Shown piece by piece: positions 11,291 through 21,446 of a stretch of DNA of 64,000 nt. Position numbers and translations under genes: made by a program. The notes under the pieces were generated by a model, which worked only from the letters and a program-made list of their open reading frames with translations, had not been told where the DNA came from and did not search any database. This DNA comes from Candolleomyces eurysporus. Taxonomy: Eukaryota > Basidiomycota > Agaricomycetes > Agaricales > Psathyrellaceae. How positions within the stretch are numbered: the first letter of the stretch is position 1; each line of letters opens with the position of its first letter. Location: NCBI GenBank assembly GCA_027579435.1, contig JANBPK010000725.1, positions 124,001 through 188,000 on the forward strand, read 5' to 3'.

Positions 11291-14200
11291 AAGGGTGTTT
11301 TTTACTAACAGCGGTGCGACACCCATCGACATCTTCCCAGGAAAAAGCGTCGCCGCCGCAAATAGACGGGACGGATGGACCATTCGAACAAGCAGTAGTT
11401 ATTGGTTAAAGGGGCCTGCAGCATGAATGTTTAGACACTGGCAGAGATTCGAATAAATGATTCGCCCTTCGCCTCGAGTAAATCAAGAAATGAGCCATCT
11501 GGGCTATCGATGATGTGCTTGAAGCATATCGGTCATTGGTACAAATCAGCGACCATACAGGCAATGGTGATACAGAGGGGCGATTACCAGAAACTTTTGC
11601 CAAGAAGCGACTGAATGGTGCTCATTATCGGGCAGGTAAGTGGACCGAGTCTGATGTGGTAAAGAAAGGGAAACATGGGAGAGAGCCGTGCCAAATGGAT
11701 CCGTCTTACCGGCGAGGAGGCTCAGCCTGCCGCCTGCTTGTCGAGAGCAAACCTGAAAGGAGTAACAGTCTAGCTGATGTGTCCGCAAGGAAGAGAAAGA
11801 GTGCGTTGAACCATCTCAAAGCCTGCTATGAGAGAACACAACGAACGGATGAAATCGAGTTCTGAGATTCCATAGACGTACAGCGTTGTTATGAATTCTT
11901 CTGGGGTGGACATGCGGCGGAGGCCTCCAAACTGCGTGCTGAAGCTCCAATGGCTATCACAGGCGTCAGGCACTCTTTCCGTCTTTGTAGCCGATCCTCC
12001 AGCCAACTTGAGTTTTCAGAAAAATTGCCATACCTGTGATCTGCGTACCCAGGATGGAAAGAACCTGACTGCACCGCCGGCATTGCAGGAAGCTGAGTCG
12101 AAGGTGATATTCCTTGGATAATCGCCATCCTAATGCTTCTTCAGGTGAGGGATTTGCCGCTTCAGTGGACTCTCGAGATCTCAACAACCGTGAACCATAG
12201 TACTATTCTCACTGGGCGAAGCCACGCGAAGGATGATCGATTCAAAACCACCGCGATATTGGCAAAACGTACGTATGCATACTCGAATCAAAGAGATACT
12301 TGCGCTTGAAGTAGGCGTGTAGGTGGAAAATCTGTCATACACCCAGAGCGGTGACTGCATAGATGGCAAGCCCTTGGAAACGGTCGTTCCTGGAGACGGG
12401 AGGAAATAGAGTTGAGTTAAATAGGACGTGCATCGAGCAGGAAGAACGCACTGTTGGCTATAGTAAATCGCTCTTCTCGAGTCTTGAGGGAGTTCATTTC
12501 ATCAACAATCTTCTTTAGCTGGCGCATTTCGGTTTTGGGGCTGGAAAGGGGTTCCTGGTTGGCAACAGCACTGGTTGAGAGGAATAAAGAGACGCGATCC
12601 CAAGGAGATGGAAATGAGGACTTTGGAAACGCCCTTGTAATCCACAGCGTTAGCGCCAATATCAATGTCCAAGCCCACGATACAAGAAATCTTCGAGCTC
12701 ATATCTACAAGCAACCGAACCGGAACAAAAACCATTAGCAACGGTGGACCAACACATAGGAGGTCACAGAACACGTACCTCCTTCAATACAGTTCTTCAA
12801 ACACACCCCAACCTCACCCTCCGCATGAGTCGTGTGGACTTGAGCTCGCTATCCATCCTTTGATTTTGGCCCTTCACAACGTTTGCTGTAATGATCACGA
12901 GCTGGTTCTTGTGCGCTGAATTCCAAATGCATTTTGCATTAGAGTAGCGGAATGCTGAAATGGAGAACTCGATAGCTGTTGTTTCAGGTGGCGAGCATAG
13001 CAGGAGAAGACCGAACAGTGAGAGGGCAAGGAGGGAATATTACGAGAGCGTTTTGCGCTCCTCATCGAAAAATGTATCGAGTGTCGAGATTGTCATTAGG
13101 AGAATGTACCTAGAATATTTGACAATGAGCCTTAGCCAGGTGATAGGGGCAGGAGTAGAGTAGAGAAATACTCACCCAACTTGACCAAGGTTCACCACAG
13201 GTTTCGACTTTTCAAATCGACTTTATATCCATAGAATGCCGTACCAGCGGCAATGAAAGCACCCCACCATCCCGAAGCTGATCTGATGTTGGCGTACAGA
13301 TATATCTGCTGAATAGCAATAGGAATTACAGCGGTGAACAGAGGATATCAGCGAATGAGGCTTGTCATAGCCTGGATCAGGCCATTTAGGGTGACAGACG
13401 AGTGGGGATGACCGCGCTCATAGCATCCACATCCCTCACACGACCTAATTGTCAAGTCCCAAAGGCCTTCTGTCCAGGCGGTAGACACCAAAGATGAGTG
13501 GACGTACCTGCTTCAAGCATTCTTCAGTTCTGCACTTTCACCTCCCCTCTGTCCGATGCAGGGGCTGTGACTGCCAAAGGTCCCAATGGCCGGTCCGCAC
13601 AATCAGGACTCATGAATAAGCCTTTTCGTTTGAAGTCGAGGGCACTGCTGCTTTGTACACGGCATATTTTCCGTTGCGGGCCCTCATATTGGATCTGGTG
13701 TTTGTTCGGGCGGATATACAGAGATTACTCGAAGGCAGGGGAGAGAGAAAGGACAGAGTTATTCCAGGCACGTGGCCAGCCATTTCGCGTCACATATTAT
13801 GTTTCTGACGTCATCCCCACTTCCATCGTTACAGCCGTCAACCCAAGTTTTCAGAAATTTCACCGTACTACCTGTGATCTGCGTGCCTAGGATAGACTTT
13901 CTTTGAGTAAACGGTATGTAGCCACTCTTGTCATAGATCTTCCTCGACATGCTGATTCTTTTTCAAATGAGGGAATGGCCGCTGTTGGGTTCTCAGCAGC
14001 CGTGGGTCGCATTGTCCCTTACGCTTTCTGAGGAACGCGTTCACGCCAAAATCTTCTCGTGCCTGGCTTCATTCGTCCGGAGACTTTGTCAAGCCTCAGG
14101 GACGACACATCGATCAGGAATGCGATGCCAATACTTTGGCTCTTGCAGTCACCTCCAATAACGGGTCAGTGCTATCCCTTCGCCTATCGAGCATTATTGA

Positions 14201-15170
14201 TGCACGCTAGGTTTCAAATGCAAGGCCGCGGCGAAAGGGTTACCAAATTATTGCAGGCAAGAAGGCGGCTTCAAATATGACAGTGTCTTACTTTGGAGCA
14301 GTTATTCTCAATGATAAGATCCTGGAAATGCTGTTTATCGCTCCCTCCTTGCTCGTGACTGAGCCCTCACTTCGATGCATCCCTCAAACGGCCACCGAGC
14401 AGCCAGATTGGTTTCAACTAGAAATCAACTTTGGTCAACTACACCCGGGGCAAGAAAACACCATCTCCTCGTTTCCTTCGCGATACGACTCTCACGTTCT
14501 TTGCAGAAACAGCCTTTCGTATAGCAAAGGCATGTCGCACCTGCCGCGAGACTTTCTGGACGCAAGCGTCGACGAATCCATGGACCGGCTCTCTGAAAGC
14601 AAGCACAGCTATGTCACCGGGCTCGAAATCCTGGCCGGGGAGACGACGAGGTTGGCGAATGGGTTTTCCAGATAACACACCTGATCTTTCGTTCTTGCAA
14701 CAACTCTGTCGTTCTCCAGACATCAACTGCAGTCCGAGCCTCATTTGCGATCGCCATTTCTAACAAAGAGTTACGCCATCGACCAAGCTGTTGTAGGATT
14801 TGATTCGTTATGTTTGCGACGCATGAGGCCATCTCAGCTACATATCCGAGAACAGGAGTGATTGCTAGGTGTACGAGAGGTGTGAGCTGGAGCTTTAAAT
14901 CTCGTGTCTGTGTCTAAATAGAGGCATAGAGTCAAACCATGCATGAATCGATGGTTGCAGAGAAGCGTAGGTGACCTCATTGTCTTGGGCTGGGGCTCTG
15001 TCCTGGTGCAATCTTTACTAGATATAAATCAAAGTTGGATTTTGGGAACCGAGAAAACTTGGACGAGTGACCCAGGCAGAAGATACATACAGGATACTGA
15101 CAGAAGGGGTGTAGCAGTAACACAGAATAATACGCGGAAACATACATAGATCGCAGCAGAAGACGGCGAG
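11291..15170 (-). pseudogene. Degenerate region with remnants of an unidentified multi-exon gene
   Basis: This 3.9 kb region holds only short broken frames, the best on the minus strand. Readable islands include TLSLPCGHIS near 11775, a long open stretch at 12417-12665 with KKIVDEMNSLKTREERFT, the segment ILGTQITG near 13890 and again near 12050, and a hydrophobic exon near 13000-13080. Two parts are duplicated elsewhere: about 11341-11900 matches 20315-20895, and about 12955-13830 matches 16420-17095. Hydrophobic stretches such as LALSL next to CSPPET in both copies suggest a polytopic membrane protein, but I do not recognise the family. Stops and frame changes in both copies suggest decay. 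A plus-strand open frame at 14277-14675 is not clearly coding. Confidence 0.4.
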
Positions 15171-16306
15171 CTACCAGCTTAGCGCGTAAAATCTCGGGAT
15201 TGAAAAGGCACATAGCGCGCTCGCGTTTGGGCAGGCCCATCAATGGCTCGGTCAATCATTCCTGCCAGGAGTTTTCAAACTTGTTGACAGCAGCGATCGT
15301 ACGGTCCCTCTCTGACATGGGCGGAACAGAGCCCAAAGGGGATGAGGTACGGGGTGGAGTGGAAAGCGTAGCGCTGACGGAGATGGGGGTAGAGGGATGC
15401 TCGGGCGCACTGGCGGTTGCGTTGGCAGCATTCAGATCGGAAGTACTGGAGATCTGAGACGCAGAAACAGGGCTGGAAGACTTCTCGGGCGGCTGGATAT
15501 TGGTTTTTCGTCGCTGTTCCACTTGTGCCTTGAGCTTATCGGGATGTTCGAGAGTTTGGATAATGTCACTGAGGGCGAGATCAAGCGACTCCACAATATC
15601 GGAGACCTCGGCTTGCGGAACGAGTCCCATCGTTTGAATACGTCGACTGAGTTCACCGCTAAGGACCTCTTTCCTTACGACGGGAGTCAATGCAGATAAC
15701 TCATTATATCGCATCGGAAGATTCAGTGTCCCGGACAGGGCCGCCTATGGGCTAATCAGCTTGACCGTCACGGGCTAATTCAACAATAACTCACATTGTA
15801 GTAGCTGCCCGATCCCCGCCTGCTCCTCTCGGATCGATCGTAGCTCGGTTTGGAGGAACCTGCCCCATGAGGCGATCCCAAGGTCGCAGAACGTGCGCGT
15901 GGGCTCCAGGTGCTGTAGTCTCCTGCTTCACTGATTGTTGAACTGGTGGCACCGCTCGCGCTTCTTGGATGACCGTTATGCCCATATCGCTGTGCAAGCT
16001 TCTCCTGCCTCAGCTGCTTGGGTTCGTAGAGACGAACAACGATTTGCTTTGGGCCAGGCTGAACACCGTTCATGGCATGCAAGGCTGCGGTGGCTGTATA
16101 TGTTACGATGAGACCGTGGTTTCGATATCGATAGTCGACGACACAAACCTGTTCAGGAACTTGGAAAGAAACAAATCCAAACCCACGGCTTTCACCGCTT
16201 TCGTTTCGCATGACACGAGCACTATTCAAGAGTCAGATCTCAACATGAATAATCCTATCATAGCATTTTTGGCGCACCTGACGATCTGTCCAAACTGTTG
16301 GAAAGA
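15171..16306 (-). pseudogene. Partial duplicate of the Rrm4-like gene (third RRM to first MLLE domain)
   Basis: This minus-strand segment aligns almost base for base with 22135-23274 inside the intact Rrm4-like gene. It keeps the sequence from the third RRM (RGFGFVSFQVPEQ) to the first MLLE domain (GLPKRERAMCLFNPEI) but has no start codon, RRM1-2 or C-terminal MLLE. Both ends are sharp: homology stops at 15171 (CTACCAGCTT) and at 16306 (GAAAGA, just upstream of the intron-exon boundary of RRM3 in the parent). Small differences, such as a missing codon near 15575, show it has started to drift. It is a truncated gene copy placed between NACHT copies 2 and 3. Confidence 0.85.
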
Positions 16307-17148
16307 AGTCGTAATAGCCAACCTCGTCTCATCCTCAATGCCCTTCTTGCTCAAGTAAACGTTCATACTAGAGCTCGAATCCACAATTTCGATATCCATT
16401 GGGATAGCAGGGCGCTGGCATGGAGAATTTGATAGGCGAGGTTTCCGGTGGCGAACATGGTAAGAGAAAAGCGAGCAGCGAGAGGGCGAGGGGGGAGGTT
16501 ACGAAAATGTTTTGCGCTTCCGAACGAATGTAGCTGCCTCCAATGGAAGTAGGCATAGACTAAGAGCGTCAAGATGGAGTGTACCTAGACTATTTGGTAA
16601 TGAGGCTTCACCGGGTGATAGAGACAGGGGCAGAGTAGAGTACCGCAAGAAATAGCACTCACAACATGAGACCAAGGTTCGATGATCCATAGAATGCCGT
16701 ACCAGCGGTGACGAAAACGTTCAATCTGACGCCGTTATGCAGGTGAATTTGCTTGAACAGCTGTGGCCATGATAAGAGCTACAAGGGAGAATAGAGGATA
16801 TCAGCAAACGAGGCTCGTCATACCCTGGATCGGGCCATTCAAGGTGATGGACGAGTGGGGGTGCAATCCCTCACACAACCTGACCGTCATCCCAAAGGCC
16901 TTTCGTCCAGGCAGCAGACACCAAAGACGAATGGACGTACCCGATGCTGTGAGCATTCTTCAGCTTTGCGCCTTCACCTCTCTGTCCAACGTAGGAATCG
17001 TGGTTGTCGGTCCGCGGGAGATTGAGGGAGAGAAAAGAATGGACGCAATGATGAGCGCGTTGCTTCAGGCACATGTTTCTGACGTCATTCCCACTAGAGT
17101 CCTTCCCAAAGGTAATGCGCTAAACATCACAGGAGAACATTATTAGAC
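16307..17148 (-). pseudogene. Second copy of the decayed membrane-protein remnant
   Basis: Positions about 16420-17095 align with 12955-13830. The minus strand shows exon-like pieces: HSSLVSAAWTKGLWDDG near 16880-16940, FVTAGTAFYGSSNLG near 16670-16720 followed by a GTGAGT donor, and a hydrophobic piece at 16368-16556 with LALSLLAFLLPCSPPET. Intron-like segments between them keep GT and AG ends, so this was once a spliced gene. I cannot assign a family or an uninterrupted model. Confidence 0.4.
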
Positions 17149-17486
17149 CACCGACTCTCCATCCACCTTGCAACGTCCTCGATGTCGTTTGGCATTGACA
17201 CCAATTCACTGCTTCGAATTCTCCACGTGCCGGACCTTCATTCATGGCTCGTGCCTTTAGCATGCCTCCCGCGCCTTCTCTGCGTTGCATTCACATCTGT
17301 CGCCTCGTGTGTGGCTATATTGGTCTTTCATTGAAACTCGATATGTCTTGTGCGTGACATGTTGACATGGCTTTGCACTCACAGGATAGCCTTCACGTTG
17401 CACAGCGCTTTTCCTCGCCTCTTCTCCACTTCTNCCCCCCTTCCCATCTTCCACCCCCAACTCAATTTCACCGCAACACCTCTTGA
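17149..17486 (+). promoter_or_regulatory. Conserved promoter region of NACHT copy 3
   Basis: This stretch aligns with 8640-8977 upstream of copy 2, with a block of about 75 bp around 17360-17434 showing no visible difference. One undetermined base at 17434 sits at a C homopolymer. The C-rich tract ends just before the ATG at 17487. Confidence 0.5.
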
Positions 17487-19461
17487 ATGGCGGAGGCACA
17501 CTTGCACTTCGAGAACTTCTCCCACGCTCGTCATGTTCAACTGGGACAACAAACCATCAACCTCATTGCTGGAAATCAGTACCTGTGGAATGGGAGACAG
17601 AGTCAGTAATTCTTTGAGAACGTGTCTATGGCTACTGAACCTTGCCTTAAGACCTCATTCTCCGGCTTAACCCAATTATCGATGCCTCTCACACTCGAGA
17701 TCGAAGAACATCGCCCCCCGACTCGGCGTGCTTTCCTGGAACGAGGGAGAATGTGATTATGTGGATAACTTGGTGGGCCGACACCTGGATTGTGCCCAGC
17801 ACAACACCGGTTGTCCACGTCTACTGGTTTCACGGATTCGCAGGAAGTGGCAAGTCCGCCATCTCGCTGGAGATTGCAAAGATATACGCTGGCTCCGGGC
17901 GCTTGCTCGCAAGCTACTTCTTCTTCCGCAATGCAGGAGACAGGAGCTGCATGAACAGGTTCGCAGCGACACTGGCGGCTCAAATGGCGGCCGCAGTGCC
18001 TGCGACCGCCTCGTTCATCGAAGTTGCCCTCGACGCCGAGCCAAGCCTCCTCACCCAAGGCACTCCCTTGACTGTGCAGCTGGATCGGTTGGTTTACGAA
18101 CCGTTTAAAGCTGCTCTGTACCAGGGACTTGTCGTTTTCAACGGGCCTTTCCTCATCGTCATTGACGGACTCGACGAATGCGAGGACAAACAAGGGGTAG
18201 TGGATTTTATCGACCATATGCTCGACTTCTTCGAAAGACACCCTTCCATTCCCCTCCGATTTTTCATCGCTAGTCGGGTGGAGGAACACATCCGTTCCCA
18301 CCTGGACAACGATAGCGTTGTCTTAGGCAATCTCGATAGTTACTCGGCTGACAAGGACATTGAAATGTTCCTTGAAGCATCGTTCAAATGCGCAGCGCTC
18401 AACGACCGCCTCATCAAATCATACGTTCGAGCGAACGGGGAATGGCCGACAAAGTCACACATGAACACGTTGATCCGCCATATCAACGGATCCTTCGTTC
18501 TTGCATCGACGATCTTCAAATTCATTGTCCAACCTGCAACGGAAGAAGACCCTTCGACGCCTATGGACCGCCTCCCACTCGCGCTCGAGATGAATGGCCT
18601 CGACAGCCTGTACGCTCAAACGCTCGCCCGCTCACAACATCTCCCCCATTTCCATAACATCATCTCCACCGTCGCTCTCCTTCGTGAGCCACTCCCGATT
18701 GTTGAGATAGCGGAGCTTCTTGGCATAGAAGCTTTCAAGGTCGTTCACGTCCTGCTGAACCTCCAAGCGATTTTTCATGTTCCCGGAACCGACGAGCAGG
18801 GCGAAGTGACGCTATGTCATACTTCCCTTCGCGACTTCCTCACCACCAAAAGTCGATCGGGATGCTTCTTTGTGCCACCCTCATTCCATCTCCATCTGTC
18901 GTACTATTCCTTTTCTTTAAACTTCCAAACGGGTCCTAGGTTTAACAGTTACCTCTACTGGGATGCTCACTGGCAAGCATTCGCTGAATCAGAAGCCTGC
19001 GACTTCATCAATGAGATTGAGCAGTTCAAGACTCAGGCTTGCCAATCTCCGCATGCCAATAGACTGTCTCATCACGCTTTCTTGTGTAGTCTGTTCTTCT
19101 ACTCCCTCTTTCTGGACAACTCCCAAATCTCAATTGGGAAGCCGTACCTCCTCGTCAAGTCTATCGAACAACTAGCGCTGGCGGCGGAATGTCCCGGCCT
19201 CCACACTAGACTCTGGCTGGAAACCGGGTTTTTGAAACACTGGTTTTCTACTCAAAACAGAATGGAGATAGAATTCACTGAGCACATTTTCGGGGTGTTA
19301 CGACACAACCTGCAACGTGCATCAAACGCTATCCATGCCAATGTAATGTTTTCCCTCTGCATTCTTCCGTTGTTCTATATAACTGAAAATACTTCTGTAG
19401 TTTCCAGAAATTCCAGCACGACATCCTCGCTCAACTGGTATGGAAAGAATGCATGTTGTAA
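17487..19461 (+). CDS. NACHT STAND NTPase, copy 3 (C-terminally truncated)
   Basis: Third tandem paralogue, about 630 residues. Exon 1 encodes MAEAHLHFENF through LWNGRQ. Exon 2 keeps the P-loop GFAGSGKS, Walker B FLIVIDGLDECEDK and RFFIASR. Splicing at the acceptor used in copy 1 gives KFQHDILAQLVWKECML and then TAA at 19459-19461. The product thus ends about 100 residues earlier than copy 1, at a different stop from copy 2. It differs from copies 1 and 2 just before the NACHT core (ENVIMWITWW where they read VIQGIT). Long stretches are nearly identical to copy 2, pointing to recent duplication or gene conversion, but local patches differ strongly. Confidence 0.8.
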
Positions 19462-19893
19462 GGCATGAAGGGGTACGAGCACTCAACCCAGAGCTCCAGG
19501 TTTACCATGGTTCTGATCATAGCTTCCAGCTTCTCTTTAGGGGCGGAGATATTTTCGGTGTAAGTCGCCGATTCTTGAACGCTAGAAATATCAAAGCCAC
19601 TGAATAGTCCTCGAAAGGTGCTAGAATGGATCGTGGCTCGCGCTCAAATCCAGTGGCAAGAATGCGAAACGCCGCGACCTCCCTTGAGGCTTTCCTTGGG
19701 CGCACCTTACGGTGCGCTCAAAGTCAGGCTCGACCGACAGAATCTATGTGGGACGATCAGTATCAATAGTATCAATAGTATCGATGAACGGTATGTCCCC
19801 CTTCACATAAGTCATAAAGCGTGTTTCTCACTAACCGCGGTATCAACCACCTCTGGCACCTATCGACACCCTTCCAGGAACAGGCCTCGCAGA
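19462..19893 (+). pseudogene. Decayed 3' exons of NACHT copy 3
   Basis: This stretch corresponds to the terminal exons of copy 1. VLEWIVARAQIQW is still readable at 19618 but is cut off from the gene by the TAA at 19459-19461. A short near-repeat (ATCAATAGT twice) lies near 19760-19780. The 414 bp inverted-repeat element follows directly. Confidence 0.5.
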
Positions 19894-19895
19894 TA

Positions 19896-20309
19896 CTGTA
19901 GCGAACTGTATGGTAGAAACGGTAACGCGTAACGCGGGGTCTCGATGTTGCCTAATTTTGGGGATGTAACGCGTAACGCAAGGGTGGTTGCCTAATTTTA
20001 ATACGCTGAAAATCAGCCGAAAATCGAATATTTCTCGTTCCAAATCTACATTATGGGATGCCCTTGCCAGACATAGTGACTGTAGCTATAGGCTAACAAA
20101 AAGCAATCATTTTCCGCCGTTGGCACTCAAAAGGCTTGCTCAACCATGCGAAGTGATAAGTTCATGTCCTGTCATGAAAATGGCCCGGTAATTGGCCATG
20201 GTTGCCTAATTTTGGCAATGTAACGCGGAACACCCTGGCGGTTGCCTAATTTCTTGGTGCAAAAAGTGTAACGCTCCAAACCCGGTTGCTACCATACAGT
20301 TCGTTACAG
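19896..20309. mobile_element. MITE-like element with 21 bp terminal inverted repeats and TA target-site duplication
   Basis: The ends at 19896-19916 and 20289-20309 are inverted repeats starting CTGTA(G/A)CGAACTG, matching at 20 of 21 positions. A TA dinucleotide flanks each side (19894-19895 and 20310-20311). The paralogous site beside NACHT copy 2 (near 11361) lacks the insert and has a single TA before GACGGGACGG. The 414 bp body has no open frame of note but holds four GTTGCCTAATTT direct repeats and several GTAACGCG motifs. TA duplication plus inverted repeats is typical of non-autonomous Tc1/mariner-type elements; no transposase is present here. Confidence 0.88.
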
Positions 20310-20311
20310 TA

Positions 20312-21446
20312 GACGGGACGGATCGAACATTCAAACCAGCAGTAATTATTGGTCGATAGGGGCTGCCGCTTCAAAATATACTTACATACTGGTAGAGATC
20401 TGAATAAAATTATTCACCACTCGCGTCGAGCTGATCAAGGAATGACCTATTTGGACTATCATTGACGTGCTTGAAGCATACATAGTACATAGTCATTGGT
20501 ACGAATCAGCGAGCATACAGGCGATGGTGATAGAGAGGTAGCATTAGTGGAAATTCTTGCCAAGAAGAAGGAACTGAATCGTGCTTGGTGTTAGGCAAAT
20601 AAGTGGACCGGGTCGGTAGTGGGAAAATGGGGAACATAGAAGAAAGCCGTGCGTAGGCTTAGTGGGGAAGATGTGTCAAATAGAGCCCGCTAAGCCCGCC
20701 GCATGCTTGTCTAAACCAAACCTGAGAAGAGCAACAGTCCAGCTGATGCGCCCGCAAGGCAGGGAAAGAGTGCGTCGAACTGTCTCAAGGCCTGCTGTGA
20801 GAGAGAACACAACGAACGGATGAAATCGAGTTCCGATCTTCCATAGACATGCTTGAACGCTGTTCTTGAGCTGTGAAGCTATATGAATTCTGGGGTGGAC
20901 ACGCGACGAGGCCTCCAAACTGCGCTGAACATCACACAACCACCTCTACCCAATACTAGAGAACACCAAAAAGCGCTCAAAAGTTGATTGCTCCCAAAAC
21001 AAATAGCAATACAAGAAACAATGGCGCATAATGTGCTCAACACATACGTAGACCTAGACTAAATGCAACGCGCAACTTAACGAGCAAACAGAGGGTAAAA
21101 GGGGGGTCATTATAGATCGTAAAAAAGGGGTCGGTAGGTCGGTCGGTCGGTCGGAGGGAGAGGGACAAGAGCTGAACAGGACGGAACGTGTGTGAAACTC
21201 TGATAATAGGGAATGGGGTGAAGAAGCAGAAAGTAAACCATCATCGTTGCGAGAGAAAGCTGATAACTCCAGATATCCAAGAGGCTGTACGGTATAATAG
21301 GATTTCCGAGAAGTGGGGGAGGAGATGGTAGAAATAAAAGAGAGTACTTGGTCAAGATATAGACGAAAAGATGGGTGATATTCACAAAGCAATAGGTAAT
21401 ACGCAAAGGACTCGGAGAGTCGCGGGCAATTCTTCAAAGAAGGGAA
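20312..21446. repeat. Duplicated intergenic region between NACHT copy 3 and Rrm4
   Basis: Positions about 20315-20895 match 11341-11900 downstream of NACHT copy 2. They include the minus-strand frame ending TLSLPCGRIS, now broken. Positions 20928-21065 match 5487-5612 at the other end of the cluster. A GGTC tetranucleotide microsatellite lies at about 21131-21156. The remainder up to 21446 is probably the 3' UTR of the Rrm4-like gene. Confidence 0.55.

Noticed and set aside
14277..14675. 132-codon plus-strand frame in the degenerate region
   Set aside because: It overlaps equally open frames on both strands and shows no recognised motif, so no strand can be preferred. Left inside the degenerate-region entry.
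16763..17146. Plus-strand frame with a phrase resembling a retrotransposon integrase (IPWIGPFKVMDEWG)
   Set aside because: The match is short and lies antisense to exon-like pieces conserved in the duplicate at 13 kb. No reverse transcriptase, integrase core or LTR is nearby.
21131..21156. GGTC tetranucleotide run considered as a telomere-like or regulatory repeat
   Set aside because: It is a short simple microsatellite in a 3' UTR-like region and does not match the fungal telomere unit.
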